Assembly (NCBI GenBank): GCA_963795775.1
Contig: CAWCJL010000003.1
Coordinates: 310,001 to 374,000, forward strand
Source: CAWCJL01 sp963795775
Lineage (GTDB): Bacteria; Acidobacteriota; Terriglobia; Terriglobales; Acidobacteriaceae
Direction: 5' to 3'
Length of the DNA: 64,000 nt
In this document: piece after piece, positions 8,401-16,885 of the stretch
How the letters are laid out: each line of letters starts with the position of its first letter
How positions within the stretch are numbered: the stretch's first letter is position 1
Notes under the pieces: generated by a model
Seen by the model: the letters and a program-made list of their open reading frames with translations, nothing else
What the model was told of the DNA's origin: nothing
The model's database searches: none
Made by a program: the position numbers and the translations under genes

Positions 8401-9042
8401 TCCGTCAAGCTGAATGCGCGTGGTCCGCCCGGCCATGCCGCTGAAGGAGAGCGCGGAATATCCGGCCTTGGTCGGATCGAAGGTCTCGCCGCTCTGTAGC
8501 TGCACACCCGGCTCAAGCTGTGCCAGGTCGAGGAAGTTGCGCCCGTTCACCGGGAGCGTATCGATCTGCTGCGTGGTCAAGGTGTTCTGTACGCTCGATT
8601 GTTCGGTGTTGACCTGCACCTGCCCGGCCTGCACCTCCACAGTTTCCGTGTTGGCGCCGACAGGCAGCTTGTAATTGCCTCCGGTCATCACGTTCACGTT
8701 CACCTGCGCTGTAGACTTTACCTGCTGGAATCCCGGGGCGGAGATCAGGATAGTGTAGGTCCCGGGGTTGAGCGCACCCGAGTTGTAAAGGCCCGAAGCG
8801 TCGGTTTTCTGCGTGCGGACCGCATTCGTGGCGTTGCTGGTGATGGTCACCGTGGCGTTGGGCACGGCCGCGCCGGAGGCGTCCGTGATCACGCCCTGGA
8901 TCGCGCCGCTGGTGGGCGTCGCCTGCGACCACAGTGGCAAGGTCCCCATGGCGCCGGCCAGGGGCAAAACGGAGAGTGCGACCACCAGCGGACTCTGCAG
9001 GCGGCTACGACGGAGAAATTTCAGCGGCTTGCGCGTCTTCAT
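5464..9042 (-). CDS. TonB-dependent receptor, Oar-like, with N-terminal carboxypeptidase-regulatory domain
   Basis: This 1192-residue outer-membrane receptor starts at the ATG giving MKTRKPLKFLRRS and an export signal. An N-terminal carboxypeptidase-regulatory-like domain follows (GAIQGVITDASGAAVPNATV to ISAPGFQQV), then a plug domain (LTTQQIDTLPVNGRNFLDLA and IQLDGQDITDE) and a long beta barrel ending in aromatic ...QLKFTF*, as expected for BAM-dependent assembly. Oar-like receptors of this size are amplified in acidobacteria and are presumed to import large substrates, often plant or microbial polymers. The substrate cannot be read from sequence. A longer ATG at 9078 is open but adds a non-signal-like leader. 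It is divergent from the next receptor gene. Confidence 0.9.
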   Translation of the reverse strand: MKTRKPLKFLRRSRLQSPLVVALSVLPLAGAMGTLPLWSQATPTSGAIQGVITDASGAAVPNATVTITSNATNAVRTQKTDASGLYNSGALNPGTYTILISAPGFQQVKSTAQVNVNVMTGGNYKLPVGANTETVEVQAGQVQVNTEQSSVQNTLTTQQIDTLPVNGRNFLDLAQLEPGVQLQSGETFDPTKAGYSALSFSGMAGRTTRIQLDGQDITDETVGTTIFNVSQGAIDQVQISRSTQDITGDITSTGSVQAATRSGTNSVHGMLYYNFQDHSVGFATERGVDTPFQRNQFGGSVGGPIIKDKLFFFANSERVKQDTGTVSTVGPLFANILDRYPFVPTPFRDTYSTGRLDYNGPKGIHFFARANYEANSAVSAFGKGYSIYANRDNTPGIAGGADFSTQHTTHSFRVSYEKFHNLIGNAVSSASTYYGVPGIEFYYAAQGLYSGPNYLAPQQTYQSDKQFRYDGSWIKGSHNIRFGGGFNRILGGGFAGFFSLAPRVSITGSTLLGPDDTNPLDYGARTVILGNGQGYFTELPGFGAPAGGQGDWRTFAYVADNWKIRPDFTLNFGVRWIRDTGRADADLAPIPCSAVDVALTGYQPCASPNDRLLDQFGPGLGARIRQPNTDLGPQLGFAYSPGGTGKTVIRGGIGVYYENSVFNNVLFDRPFKLAQGRFYATKSLCSGAGIYSFTLPGTTTVVDSYNGTSIRDLCNNETIAQSGPAFAALQAQYQAATTASGGVSVNGDYVGNTLAIPTAAGYAAYAPDFKTAYATQMNFGVQRELWHGSILSVDYIHSVTNHIEQAVDTNRVGDARYLDPAAAAAAINTTITSNGYSTLNQAILGGLRIQDFAGNGLDSGTQLNGGYPAPGTIAFGGINPKVGQGWFQFPGGRAGYDALQFNFRQQARHPMPGVLSSNFEASYSFSRQVSTTTGSNGAGSDSFFTPNSWDYNQPTRFIGPGELDRTHILSFGGSAELKYGPRIGLIGHFYSAPATNLVLDTTTNGAAGQIFQSDYTGDGSIGDPVPGTNPGAFMRQYNNKTLTTLINRYNATRAGTLTPAGQALVNTGLVTAAQMIAMGAVMQPIAVPTGPTLRNYPFRTLDASFTYPIHLHFISESAILEPGVAMYNVANFANFSLNNYDAELLVAGASDANYPNGVYDSSVRNANRIVRGSGTFDQGDARSTEFQLKFTF

Positions 9043-9402
9043 GATCTGGCGGTGTTTGCAATTCACCCGCCATCCCACGAAGGTGGGAGAAAAATCCGAA
9101 GTTGTACAACCTGCCGCCGCAAAAGAGCTTCGCCGGACCCGTTCCCGACGTCTCTATTGCACCATTTCCACCTAGCCGCCGGGCCACAATTTCCCGTCGG
9201 CAAGCGATCGAAGTCGCTGCCCAGGGCTCGCATCCAACCGTTCCGATATCCACGCGAATGGATAGAATCTATGTTTTTTAGTAGGATTACTGTCCCATTC
9301 GTCCATCATGCCCACTTCCGGACAAGACATCTAACTTGCATTCAGCAACTTACCGCATCTTGTATCGTGTGGCTTTGGCATGCAACCTGCTACTAAAGTG
9401 GT
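9043..9402. other. Divergent intergenic region between two TonB receptor genes
   Basis: These 360 bases hold the promoters of both divergent receptor genes. On the plus strand, TTGCAT at 9336-9341 and TTGTAT at 9360-9365 (18-base spacer) are a weak sigma70-like pair about 38 bases before the ATG at 9403. The stretch around 9260-9300 is AT-rich compared with its surroundings. No gene-like reading frame with recognisable similarity is present. Confidence 0.4.
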
Positions 9403-12400
9403 ATGTCATCCGCAGCCTCTCTTCGTAAAGCATCTATGGCGCTCGCACTCGGCCTGGCCGCGCTCGCGCCGGTCACCTTTTACCCCGCTCCCCTGCATGC
9501 GCAGACAGTGATCTCCGGCGACATCGCCGGCACGGTCACGGACGCCTCCGGCGCCGCCTTGCCCAATGCCCAGGTGACGGTCAAGAACACCGATACCGGC
9601 GACGTCAAGACCAGCACCACCAACAGCACCGGCGGCTACCGTGTGCCCCTGCTCAAGCCCGGCCCGTACACCATCACGGCCACTGCTCCCGGTTTCCAGA
9701 CCACCAGCACCGCGCTCACGCTTTCTGCCGGCCAGGTCAGCTCGGCCAACCTCCAGCTCACGGTCGGCTCCGCCGCGCAGACGGTCGAGGTCACGGAAGC
9801 CGCGCCCCTGCTCCACACCGAAGACGCTTCCATCAGCACGACCTTTGATCTACTACAGGTCCAGGCGCTTCCCAACCCAGGCAACGACCTCACGTTTATT
9901 GCGCAGACAGCGCCGGGCTCTGTTATGAACACGCAGGGCGGCTATGGCAACTTCTCCTCTTTTGGCCTGCCTGCCACCTCAAACACGTTCACCCTGAACG
10001 GCTCCTACCAGAACGACCCGTATCTGAACCTCAACAACTCCGGCGCGACGAACCTGCTGCTCGGCAACAACGACATCAGCAGCGTCACCGTGCTCAGCCC
10101 GGCATACGACGCCTCCTACGGTGGCCTCGGCGGCGCCCAGACGAACGAAATCAGCCGCTCCGGCGCAAACTCGTTCCACGGCAATGCGACCTATTGGTGG
10201 AATGGCCGCATTATGAATGCTAACGACTGGTTCAATAAGCACGCCCCTGCTGGCCAGCAGACTCCGCGCCCCTTCGACAATGCCAACCAGTGGGCTGCAG
10301 CCGTTGGCGGACCTATCAAGCGCGACAAGACTTTCTTCTTCGTCAACACCGAAGGCCTCCGCGTCATTATTCCGGTGCGCGCTACCGTATATGCGCCGAG
10401 CCCGCAGTTTCAGTGCCAGAGCTTAGGTACCTGCCCGCTGGTCACAAATCCAAGCGATCCTAATTACCTGCCGGACCTCCAGGGTGGCAACCTGATCTCC
10501 AACGGCAATGCGTCCGCTGTACCGCTTTATCAGCGCATGTACAACCTCTACAACACTGCACCGGGAGCGAACACGGCGTCTGCTGTAGCTGGGGATCCAG
10601 AAACCGTTCAGTACAACAGCACCGCCAGCAACTTCGCGCACGAGTGGCTGATCACCGGCCGCATCGACCAGGTGCTGAGCCAGAAAGACAGATTGTTCGC
10701 TCATTTCAACGTCGACAAGGGAGTACAGCCGACTTTCACCAGCTTCCTGAACCCGATATTCAATGTCGCCAGCCCGCAGCCTCAATATTCGGGTCAGCTT
10801 AACGAAACTCACAGCTTCTCGCCGAATGTCACCAACCAGTTCGTCTTCGCTCTGGCCTATTATCGGGCCATCTTCACGAATACCAATCAGGCTGCTGCCA
10901 ACGCTATAGTGCCGTACTCCTACGTGTTTCTGGATGGAGGCCTAAGCAATAACACCAACAGCGCTTCCGCCTTCGGAGCCGTGCCCGGCGGTGAGAATTT
11001 TGACTTTCCGCAGGGCCGCAACGTCACTGGCTATCAGTTCATCGATGACCTCAACTGGACGCGCGGCAATCACACCTTCAAGTTTGGCTACTCCTTCCGC
11101 CGCGATGACATCACCGACTACGGCCCATCTGTGCGCGCTGTCACCCCGGAGGTCTACACCACCGAAGCCAACTTCGCAGAAGGCTTCGTGAGTCGCTACC
11201 GCCAGGCGTTTCCGGCCAGCCCCACCCAGCCGGTCGCCGTCTACGGCGAAGGCTTTTATGCGGAAGACCAGTGGAAGATGTTCCCTAACTTCACTCTGAC
11301 CTACGGCATGCGCTTTGAGCACAACTCCAACCCCGTGTGCCAGAAGAACTGCTTCGCCAACCTGAGCAATAACTTCTTTGCCCTCGCGGCGGCAACTACC
11401 ACAGCCACGCCATACAACCAGCTCATCGCCTCCGGTCTGCATCAGGCATTTCCGTCCTTCCAGACCCTGGGCTATGAGCCGCGCATCGGCTTCGCTTACC
11501 TTCCATTCGGGCCCAGCTCCCATACCACCATCCGTGGCGGCTTCGGCATCTTCGCCGACGCGTACCCGGGACAGATCGCCGGCAACCTGTTGGCCAACGC
11601 GCCTACGAATGTCCAGTTCTACCTCCGGGGACAGTATGCTGTTGATCCATCGCTACCAAACAGTGGCGCACAGGCGGCAGCTCAGTCCAATCATGCCTTC
11701 GTCACCAGCTACCCGGCTGGCGCCAGTTTCGACACACTGACCGCAGCAGGCATCGGCTTTCGCGCCCCGACATTTACCTCCACTCCTCGCCACGTTACCT
11801 ATCCGATGTATGAGAGCTGGAGCCTGGCGGTTGAACGGCAGCTCGACCGCAAGACAGTTGTCGCTCTCACTTATGTCGGCAATCACGGCTACCACGAGCC
11901 AATCCTGAACGGTGGTGTCAACGCCTACGGCTTCGGCAGTTTGCCTGCCACAGCGCCGCAACCATCCTTTGCTGCGGTCACCGATACCACCAATCAGGGC
12001 GGCTCCAATTACAACGGCGCAGTTGTCAGCGTCACCCGTCGCGAAAAGCTCATCAATCTGCAGTTCAATTATCAATACAGCCACGCCTTCGATATCGTCT
12101 CGAACGGTGGCTTCAACGCCTTTAGCGGCAATGTCACCAATCCCGAAAACCCCTACGATATCGCGCAGAATTACGGGCCTGCCGATTACGACATCCGTCA
12201 TTACCTAAGCGCCAACTACGTCATCAACGTTCCGCAATACCACAAGTGGGGTGCGCTCACCGGCAACTGGACAATCGGCGGAACTGTCTTCCACAGCAGC
12301 GGTCTTCCCTTCACTGTTACTGATTCTGCGATTCCGGCGAATTACGTCGGATCGCTCTTTGCCCAGCAGCTCGACAGGGGCTTCAGCAACAAGTGCCAGG

Positions 12401-12780
12401 GCGCCCAGTCCGTCGACAACCCCTGCGCCCTCGGTACTCCAGGGCCGGCGGCGTCAGGATATGCCCACTTCGACTACGCATCCGACTTCGGCCAGCAGCG
12501 CCGTAACCAGTTCATCGGCTCCGGCTATACCGATACGGATCTCGATCTCACCAAAGGCTTCAAAATGCCTCATTGGGAATCGGGCAATTTGAAAGTTGGC
12601 GCGCAGTTCTTTAACCTCTTCAACCATCCCAACTTTGCTCAGCCTCTAAGCGATGTGGAGGGCACTGGCCTCGGTACCATCAACGCGCTGGTCAGCACCC
12701 CAACCTCGATTCTCGGCTCCTTCCTGGGTGGCGATGCCGCACCCCGCCTCATCCAGCTCAAGGCCAACTTCACCTTCTAA
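9403..12780 (+). CDS. TonB-dependent receptor, Oar-like, with N-terminal carboxypeptidase-regulatory domain
   Basis: This 1125-residue outer-membrane protein has a signal peptide (LALGLAALAPVTFYPAPLHA), a carboxypeptidase-regulatory-like domain (SGDIAGTVTDASGAALPNAQ to ATAPGFQTT), a plug region (LLQVQALPNPGNDLTFIAQT) and a large beta barrel. It ends in LIQLKANFTF, a typical outer-membrane terminal strand. Unlike its neighbour, the plug lacks the LPVNGRNF motif and has LPNPGNDL instead, so it belongs to a different subgroup. The start ATG follows AAGTGGT, a weak ribosome-binding site. A strong hairpin terminator follows the stop. The substrate is unknown. Confidence 0.9.
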   Translation: MSSAASLRKASMALALGLAALAPVTFYPAPLHAQTVISGDIAGTVTDASGAALPNAQVTVKNTDTGDVKTSTTNSTGGYRVPLLKPGPYTITATAPGFQTTSTALTLSAGQVSSANLQLTVGSAAQTVEVTEAAPLLHTEDASISTTFDLLQVQALPNPGNDLTFIAQTAPGSVMNTQGGYGNFSSFGLPATSNTFTLNGSYQNDPYLNLNNSGATNLLLGNNDISSVTVLSPAYDASYGGLGGAQTNEISRSGANSFHGNATYWWNGRIMNANDWFNKHAPAGQQTPRPFDNANQWAAAVGGPIKRDKTFFFVNTEGLRVIIPVRATVYAPSPQFQCQSLGTCPLVTNPSDPNYLPDLQGGNLISNGNASAVPLYQRMYNLYNTAPGANTASAVAGDPETVQYNSTASNFAHEWLITGRIDQVLSQKDRLFAHFNVDKGVQPTFTSFLNPIFNVASPQPQYSGQLNETHSFSPNVTNQFVFALAYYRAIFTNTNQAAANAIVPYSYVFLDGGLSNNTNSASAFGAVPGGENFDFPQGRNVTGYQFIDDLNWTRGNHTFKFGYSFRRDDITDYGPSVRAVTPEVYTTEANFAEGFVSRYRQAFPASPTQPVAVYGEGFYAEDQWKMFPNFTLTYGMRFEHNSNPVCQKNCFANLSNNFFALAAATTTATPYNQLIASGLHQAFPSFQTLGYEPRIGFAYLPFGPSSHTTIRGGFGIFADAYPGQIAGNLLANAPTNVQFYLRGQYAVDPSLPNSGAQAAAQSNHAFVTSYPAGASFDTLTAAGIGFRAPTFTSTPRHVTYPMYESWSLAVERQLDRKTVVALTYVGNHGYHEPILNGGVNAYGFGSLPATAPQPSFAAVTDTTNQGGSNYNGAVVSVTRREKLINLQFNYQYSHAFDIVSNGGFNAFSGNVTNPENPYDIAQNYGPADYDIRHYLSANYVINVPQYHKWGALTGNWTIGGTVFHSSGLPFTVTDSAIPANYVGSLFAQQLDRGFSNKCQGAQSVDNPCALGTPGPAASGYAHFDYASDFGQQRRNQFIGSGYTDTDLDLTKGFKMPHWESGNLKVGAQFFNLFNHPNFAQPLSDVEGTGLGTINALVSTPTSILGSFLGGDAAPRLIQLKANFTF

Positions 12781-12800
12781 CCTCCTCTCCTCGCACCACC

Positions 12801-12834
12801 GAAGCGGACCCTCCCCCGGGTCCGCTTCGCTTTT
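12801..12834 (+). terminator. Rho-independent terminator after the second TonB receptor
   Basis: There is a perfect 11-bp stem, GAAGCGGACCC at 12801-12811 and GGGTCCGCTTC at 12818-12828, with a 6-base loop. GCTTTT follows. It lies 20 bases after the receptor stop codon. Confidence 0.85.
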
Positions 12835-12883
12835 CGCGCCTTCCCCGCCCCTCCTGCGTCTAATAAAATGAAAGAAATCTTAT

Positions 12884-13750
12884 ATGAACACGCTCAAGAC
12901 AGCACTCCTGCTCACCGCGCTGACCCTCTTCCTCGTCTTCATCGGCGCCCACTTCGGCGGCCGCAATGGGATGATCCTCGCCTTTGTGTTCGCGGCCGGC
13001 ATGAATTTCTTCTCCTACTTCTACTCCGACAAGCTGGCCCTCTCCATGTATCGCGCCCAGCCCGTCACCCGCGAACAACTCCCCCGCGTCTACGCCGTGG
13101 TCGAGCGCATGACCCAGCGGATCGGCATCCCCATGCCCAAGATCTATGTCATCCCCACCGAGTCACCCAACGCCTTCGCCACCGGCCGCAACCCTAGCCA
13201 CGCTTCCGTCGCCGTCACCCACGGCATCCTGAATCTGCTCACGGATGAGGAACTCGAAGGCGTGCTGGCCCATGAGCTGGGCCACGTCCGCAACCGCGAC
13301 ATCCTCACCAGCTCCATCGCCGCCACGCTGGCCGGCGCGATCATGATCCTGGTGCGCATGAGCTGGTTCGCCGGCATGTTCGGCGGTGGCTATGGCGGCG
13401 GGCGCGATCGCGATCGCAGCGGCGGAGGCATGGGCGCCATCTTCATGCTGATCCTGGCCCCGATCGCGGCCACGCTCATCCAGCTCGCCGTCTCCCGCTC
13501 CCGCGAGTACGAGGCCGACGCCACCGGCGCAAAGATCACCGGGAATCCCTACGCGCTGGCCAGCGCGCTCGAAAAGCTGGAAGCCTACTCCAAGCGGCTG
13601 CCCATGCAGGCCACCGCTTCCACCGCGCACCTTTTCATCGTCCAGCCCCTGCTCAGCGGGGCGGACTTCGCCAGCCTCTTCGCCACCCATCCGCCCATCG
13701 CCAAGCGCATCGAGCGGCTGATCGGCCGCGGGAGCGTCCAGGGGCAGTAA
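12884..13750 (+). CDS. htpX: Membrane zinc metalloprotease HtpX
   Basis: This 288-residue M48B protease degrades misfolded membrane proteins. Two N-terminal membrane segments (about residues 6-22 and 31-47) precede the catalytic HELGH at 130-134. Two more hydrophobic segments follow (about 145-162 and 185-200). EYEADATGA supplies the third zinc ligand. A glycine/arginine-rich loop (FGGGYGGGRDRDRSGGGMG) sits between the last two segments. The size matches the family (about 285-295). It is monocistronic in appearance, with a terminator upstream and the next gene 180 bases away. Confidence 0.95.
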   Translation: MNTLKTALLLTALTLFLVFIGAHFGGRNGMILAFVFAAGMNFFSYFYSDKLALSMYRAQPVTREQLPRVYAVVERMTQRIGIPMPKIYVIPTESPNAFATGRNPSHASVAVTHGILNLLTDEELEGVLAHELGHVRNRDILTSSIAATLAGAIMILVRMSWFAGMFGGGYGGGRDRDRSGGGMGAIFMLILAPIAATLIQLAVSRSREYEADATGAKITGNPYALASALEKLEAYSKRLPMQATASTAHLFIVQPLLSGADFASLFATHPPIAKRIERLIGRGSVQGQ

Positions 13751-13933
13751 AGGGCTTCGAATCTCCGCCCAAACCGGGGCGCCCGCAAGAATTCGGGTAC
13801 CCCATGCTTCGCGCCGAAGCGACCTTCTTCAAACCACGAAGGCCGGACGCGAAGGGTGGAGAACGCCCGTAGCAGTACGCGCTTTCACACTCCCGCAACA
13901 GCCCCTCGCGCGCACGCGCATCCAAGCACCCGT

Positions 13934-14455
13934 ATGCGCACCTTCATTCACACCTTTTCCATGCTGGTGCTGGGACTCTGGATTGGCGCGATCGTCTTCT
14001 TCGTCATGGTCGCCAAGGTGGCGTTCACCGTCCTGCCCCCCAGCCTTCCCGACCACGCCGCGGGCATCCATGCCGCCGGCCAGGTGGTGGGCGGCTCGCT
14101 CACCTATCTGCACTACCTCGGCCTGGCCATGGGCATCCTGTTCCTGCTGTGTGCGCTCATGCTGCGCGCCGGCCTCCATTGGCACTCGCTGGTGCCGCAG
14201 GTACTGCTCGTCCTGGTCATGCTCGGCGTCACGGCGTACTCGCAGTTTTCCATCATTCCCCGCATGGAAACGGCGCGCGCCTCCGCCGGCGGGGAGATCG
14301 CCGCGGTTCCGGAAAACAATCCCGCGCGTGTCATCTTTGACCAGCTCCACCGGCAGTCCACGCACCTCGAGACCATCGTGCTCATCTGCGGCCTGATCGC
14401 CTTTCTGCTCGCCGGGCGGGAACCGGTCGGCGTGGTTCCCGTCGTCACTCGCTAG
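13934..14455 (+). CDS. DUF4149 membrane protein
   Basis: This 173-residue protein has four membrane segments: MRTFIHTFSMLVLGLWIGAIVFF, the YLHYLGLAMGILFLLCALML region, VPQVLLVLVMLGVTAYSQF and a C-terminal LETIVLICGLIAFLLA. The pattern G.W.G....F......VF..LP..... near the N terminus and a soluble loop with FDQLHRQST before the last helix match DUF4149 (TMEM205-like). Its function is unknown. The ATG at 13934 gives a membrane-targeting start; the longer upstream frame lacks one. Neighbours give no functional hint. Confidence 0.75.
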   Translation: MRTFIHTFSMLVLGLWIGAIVFFVMVAKVAFTVLPPSLPDHAAGIHAAGQVVGGSLTYLHYLGLAMGILFLLCALMLRAGLHWHSLVPQVLLVLVMLGVTAYSQFSIIPRMETARASAGGEIAAVPENNPARVIFDQLHRQSTHLETIVLICGLIAFLLAGREPVGVVPVVTR

Positions 14456-14504
14456 CCCGCCCTCGCGCTGGGTATTCCGCATCCTAAGCGCTAGGAGACC
14501 AACG

Positions 14505-14993
14505 ATGGCAGACGCCGAGGACCATGCACTCCGTGAACAACTCGTACATCTGCTCAAAGGCGGACAAGCGCACGCCGGCATCGACGCTGCCCTCGCTGGC
14601 TTCCCTGTGGACCGGGCGGGCGAGCGCCCCCATGGTCTCCCGTACTCCGCCTGGCAGTTGCTGGAGCATATGCGGATCGCGCTCAATGACCTGCTGGAGT
14701 TCGCCACCAATTCCCATTACCGCGAGCGCCAATGGCCGGAGGATTACTGGCCGAAGCAGCCCGCTCCGCCCTCTCCGGATGCCTGGCAGACCTCGGTAAA
14801 CGCCCTTCGCGCTGACCTGGCGGAGTTCGAGCGGCTCATACGGAACCGCGACAGCAATCTGTACTCCCCCATTCCCTGGGGCAGAAACAACGAAACGCTG
14901 CTGCGCGAAGTACTCCTCGCCGCCGACCACACCAGCTATCACCTGGGCGAGTTCATTCTCCTTCGCCGGCTGCTCGGGCTTTGGAGGTCCTGA
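14505..14993 (+). CDS. DinB-family protein
   Basis: This 162-residue protein has the DinB four-helix metal-binding arrangement. The first helix contains PYSAWQLLEHMRIALNDLLEF, in which the histidine is a likely metal ligand. The third and fourth contain LLREVLLAADHTSYHLGEFILLRRLLG, where the DHxxYHxGE motif provides two more histidines. Bacterial DinB proteins include thiol-dependent S-transferases for bacillithiol or mycothiol, but most are uncharacterised. The start ATG follows TAGGAGACCAACG, a strong ribosome-binding site. It converges on the aldolase gene. Confidence 0.85.
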   Translation: MADAEDHALREQLVHLLKGGQAHAGIDAALAGFPVDRAGERPHGLPYSAWQLLEHMRIALNDLLEFATNSHYRERQWPEDYWPKQPAPPSPDAWQTSVNALRADLAEFERLIRNRDSNLYSPIPWGRNNETLLREVLLAADHTSYHLGEFILLRRLLGLWRS

Positions 14994-15006
14994 TCGCCGC
15001 CCATAT

Positions 15007-15693
15007 TTAGCGGCTACCCATGCGCGTTGTCACCGCATTCTGCCGGTAGCGCACACGTGCCCGCAACAATTGCTGTACCTCGTTGCCCTCGAGCGGCCGG
15101 GCCGATCCGAGTTGTCGCGCCACCAGGCACACCTGCCCGAAGTGTTCCACCGTCTCGACCCGCATAAACGCATCGAGCAGGCTTTCGCCGTAGGCCACCA
15201 CACCGTGGTTGGCCATTAGGATGGCGTCGTGATCCGGGATAAACGGCGCCAGGCTCGCGGCCAGCTCTTCTGTCCCGGTAGTCGCATAGGGGGCCAGCGG
15301 CACCGTTCCCAGCGCCATGATCGCCTCCGAGCACAGCGGCTCGGTCAACGCCAGCCCCGCCGAGGCGAAGCCCGTCGCAATCGGCGGATGCGCATGGATC
15401 ACCGCCTGCACCTCCGGGCGTCGCGTGTAGATGGCCAGGTGCATGCCGATCTCGCTGGTCACCTTGCGCGCGCCCGCAAGCTGCCGCCCTTCCAGATCGA
15501 CAATGACCATCTCGGAAGCCTTCAGCAAGTACTTGCTGCATCCGGTCGGCGTCGCCAGCACGCGATCCTCGCTCAGCCGCACGGATAAATTGCCGGAAGT
15601 TCCCGGTGTAAAGCCCAGCCGATACAGCCACCGTCCAAAACGGGCCAGCTCCACCCGCAGTTGACACTCAGCCCCCGAAACCGTACCCGTCAT
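15007..15693 (-). CDS. Class II aldolase/adducin-family protein (fuculose-phosphate aldolase-like)
   Basis: This 228-residue protein matches the class II aldolase/adducin fold. It contains GFTPGTSGNLSVRL (phosphate-binding loop), SEIGMHLAIYTRRPEVQAVIHAHPP (HAH zinc ligands) and a third histidine in AILMANHGVVAYG. These are the key features of L-fuculose-1-phosphate and related metal-dependent aldolases or epimerases. The true substrate is uncertain. The start at 15693 gives TGTVSGAECQLRVEL; the longer open frame overlaps the radical SAM gene. It lies 19 bases downstream of the radical SAM gene on the same strand, suggesting a two-gene operon. Confidence 0.8.
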   Translation of the reverse strand: MTGTVSGAECQLRVELARFGRWLYRLGFTPGTSGNLSVRLSEDRVLATPTGCSKYLLKASEMVIVDLEGRQLAGARKVTSEIGMHLAIYTRRPEVQAVIHAHPPIATGFASAGLALTEPLCSEAIMALGTVPLAPYATTGTEELAASLAPFIPDHDAILMANHGVVAYGESLLDAFMRVETVEHFGQVCLVARQLGSARPLEGNEVQQLLRARVRYRQNAVTTRMGSR

Positions 15694-15712
15694 AGCCGAT
15701 CTTCTCCGCCGG

Positions 15713-16774
15713 TTAATTCGCGTTGCTGATGACAATAAGCTCTTGCGAGCGATCCACACCAGTATTCTTTGCCGGTGATTTTTTTCGTCGAGATTTTCGT
15801 AACCATCCGAGCGCGCGCACGGCCTTTCCTGCCCGCTCTGAAACCGCAAAGATTTGTCCCGCGGTAAGCCCCGGCATCACCCGGTAGTGCCCCACCGCCG
15901 CCATCCCCACCGAGGCTACGCAACCGCACTGCGAACAGTCCGGATTGCCGCCGAACTGGCACGGCTCCACCCGCGTCTTCAGATCCGCCGAGATCGACTG
16001 CGTGGTGCGCGCAAAAATGCAGTCCGCCGGCGATTGCGGCGGCTTCCGCAGTTCCCGGATCATCGCCGCGTTCATCTCGAACTTCGGGTACAGCGGATAC
16101 AGCCGCGCCAGCTCATCCACCACACGCTGCCGCATTGCCGGGGTCAGCAGCTCCGGCCCTTCTGCCCCGATCTGCGGTGTAAACAGGCTCATCCAGATGC
16201 GCTTCACCTGCGGACGCTCGCTCCAGAACCGGAAGAATTCCTCCAGGTATCCGTCGCGGTTCGCTATCTGGCCCGTAATCGTACAGTGCACGGTCACGCA
16301 ACTGTCCTCGATGGAACGCAGGATCCGCTCATATGTTGCCGGCTTGCGCCGCTCGTCGTGCTCCGGCTGGAGCCCGTCAATGGACACTACGATGCTCAAC
16401 CGCTCAAACGCGCTCCACTCTTTCGGTAAGGCACGGAACGCACTGGTCACCAATTGCACATGGATACCGCGCCGGTCCAGTTCCGGCAGCAACACCTCCA
16501 GCTCCCGGTAGCGCACCAGCGGATCGCCGCCCACCAGCGACACATGCAGCGGGCGCTGCGCGTCGACCACGGCAAGCACGCCACGCACCAGCGCGTCGCC
16601 TTTGAAGTCGGCGAGCTCCCGCAGAGTCACTCCATCCCCGCCCAGGTGCGCCGGATCGTAGGCATAGCATCCGGGGCAACGCAGCGGGCACTCCCGCGTA
16701 ATTTCAATCGACAACGAGGGCTTCCGGCCCGCCAGAATGCTGGCCCAGGCACGCATCACTTCTGATTTCTTCAT
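15713..16774 (-). CDS. Radical SAM enzyme with cysteine-rich C-terminal region
   Basis: This 353-residue protein carries the radical SAM iron-sulfur motif CxxxCxxC at residues 29, 33 and 36 (ECPLRCPGC). It also has a GGDPLVRY glycine motif, VVSIDG and a TIM-barrel pattern. The C-terminal part holds further cysteines (CIFARTT, EPCQFGG, PDCSQCGC), suggesting a SPASM-like auxiliary cluster. These enzymes often modify peptides or sugars; the substrate here is unknown. The pair with a class II aldolase is probably an operon. A small lineage-specific pathway is possible but unproven. The start ATG gives KKSEVMRAW and the upstream region is free of genes. Confidence 0.75.
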   Translation of the reverse strand: MKKSEVMRAWASILAGRKPSLSIEITRECPLRCPGCYAYDPAHLGGDGVTLRELADFKGDALVRGVLAVVDAQRPLHVSLVGGDPLVRYRELEVLLPELDRRGIHVQLVTSAFRALPKEWSAFERLSIVVSIDGLQPEHDERRKPATYERILRSIEDSCVTVHCTITGQIANRDGYLEEFFRFWSERPQVKRIWMSLFTPQIGAEGPELLTPAMRQRVVDELARLYPLYPKFEMNAAMIRELRKPPQSPADCIFARTTQSISADLKTRVEPCQFGGNPDCSQCGCVASVGMAAVGHYRVMPGLTAGQIFAVSERAGKAVRALGWLRKSRRKKSPAKNTGVDRSQELIVISNAN

Positions 16775-16885
16775 GGGTATCCTCGATCAACCGCACACCA
16801 TCGGTTGGGCGCACGGCAGGCTATGTGGAAAAGGGACGCTCACGCACGCATGAACATCGCAGCCGGATGCGCTATCGAGGAAGAA

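Noticed and set aside
6316..8499. 727-codon open frame on the plus strand
   Set aside because: It runs antisense to the TonB receptor gene, with Arg/Ala-rich composition and no family motifs.
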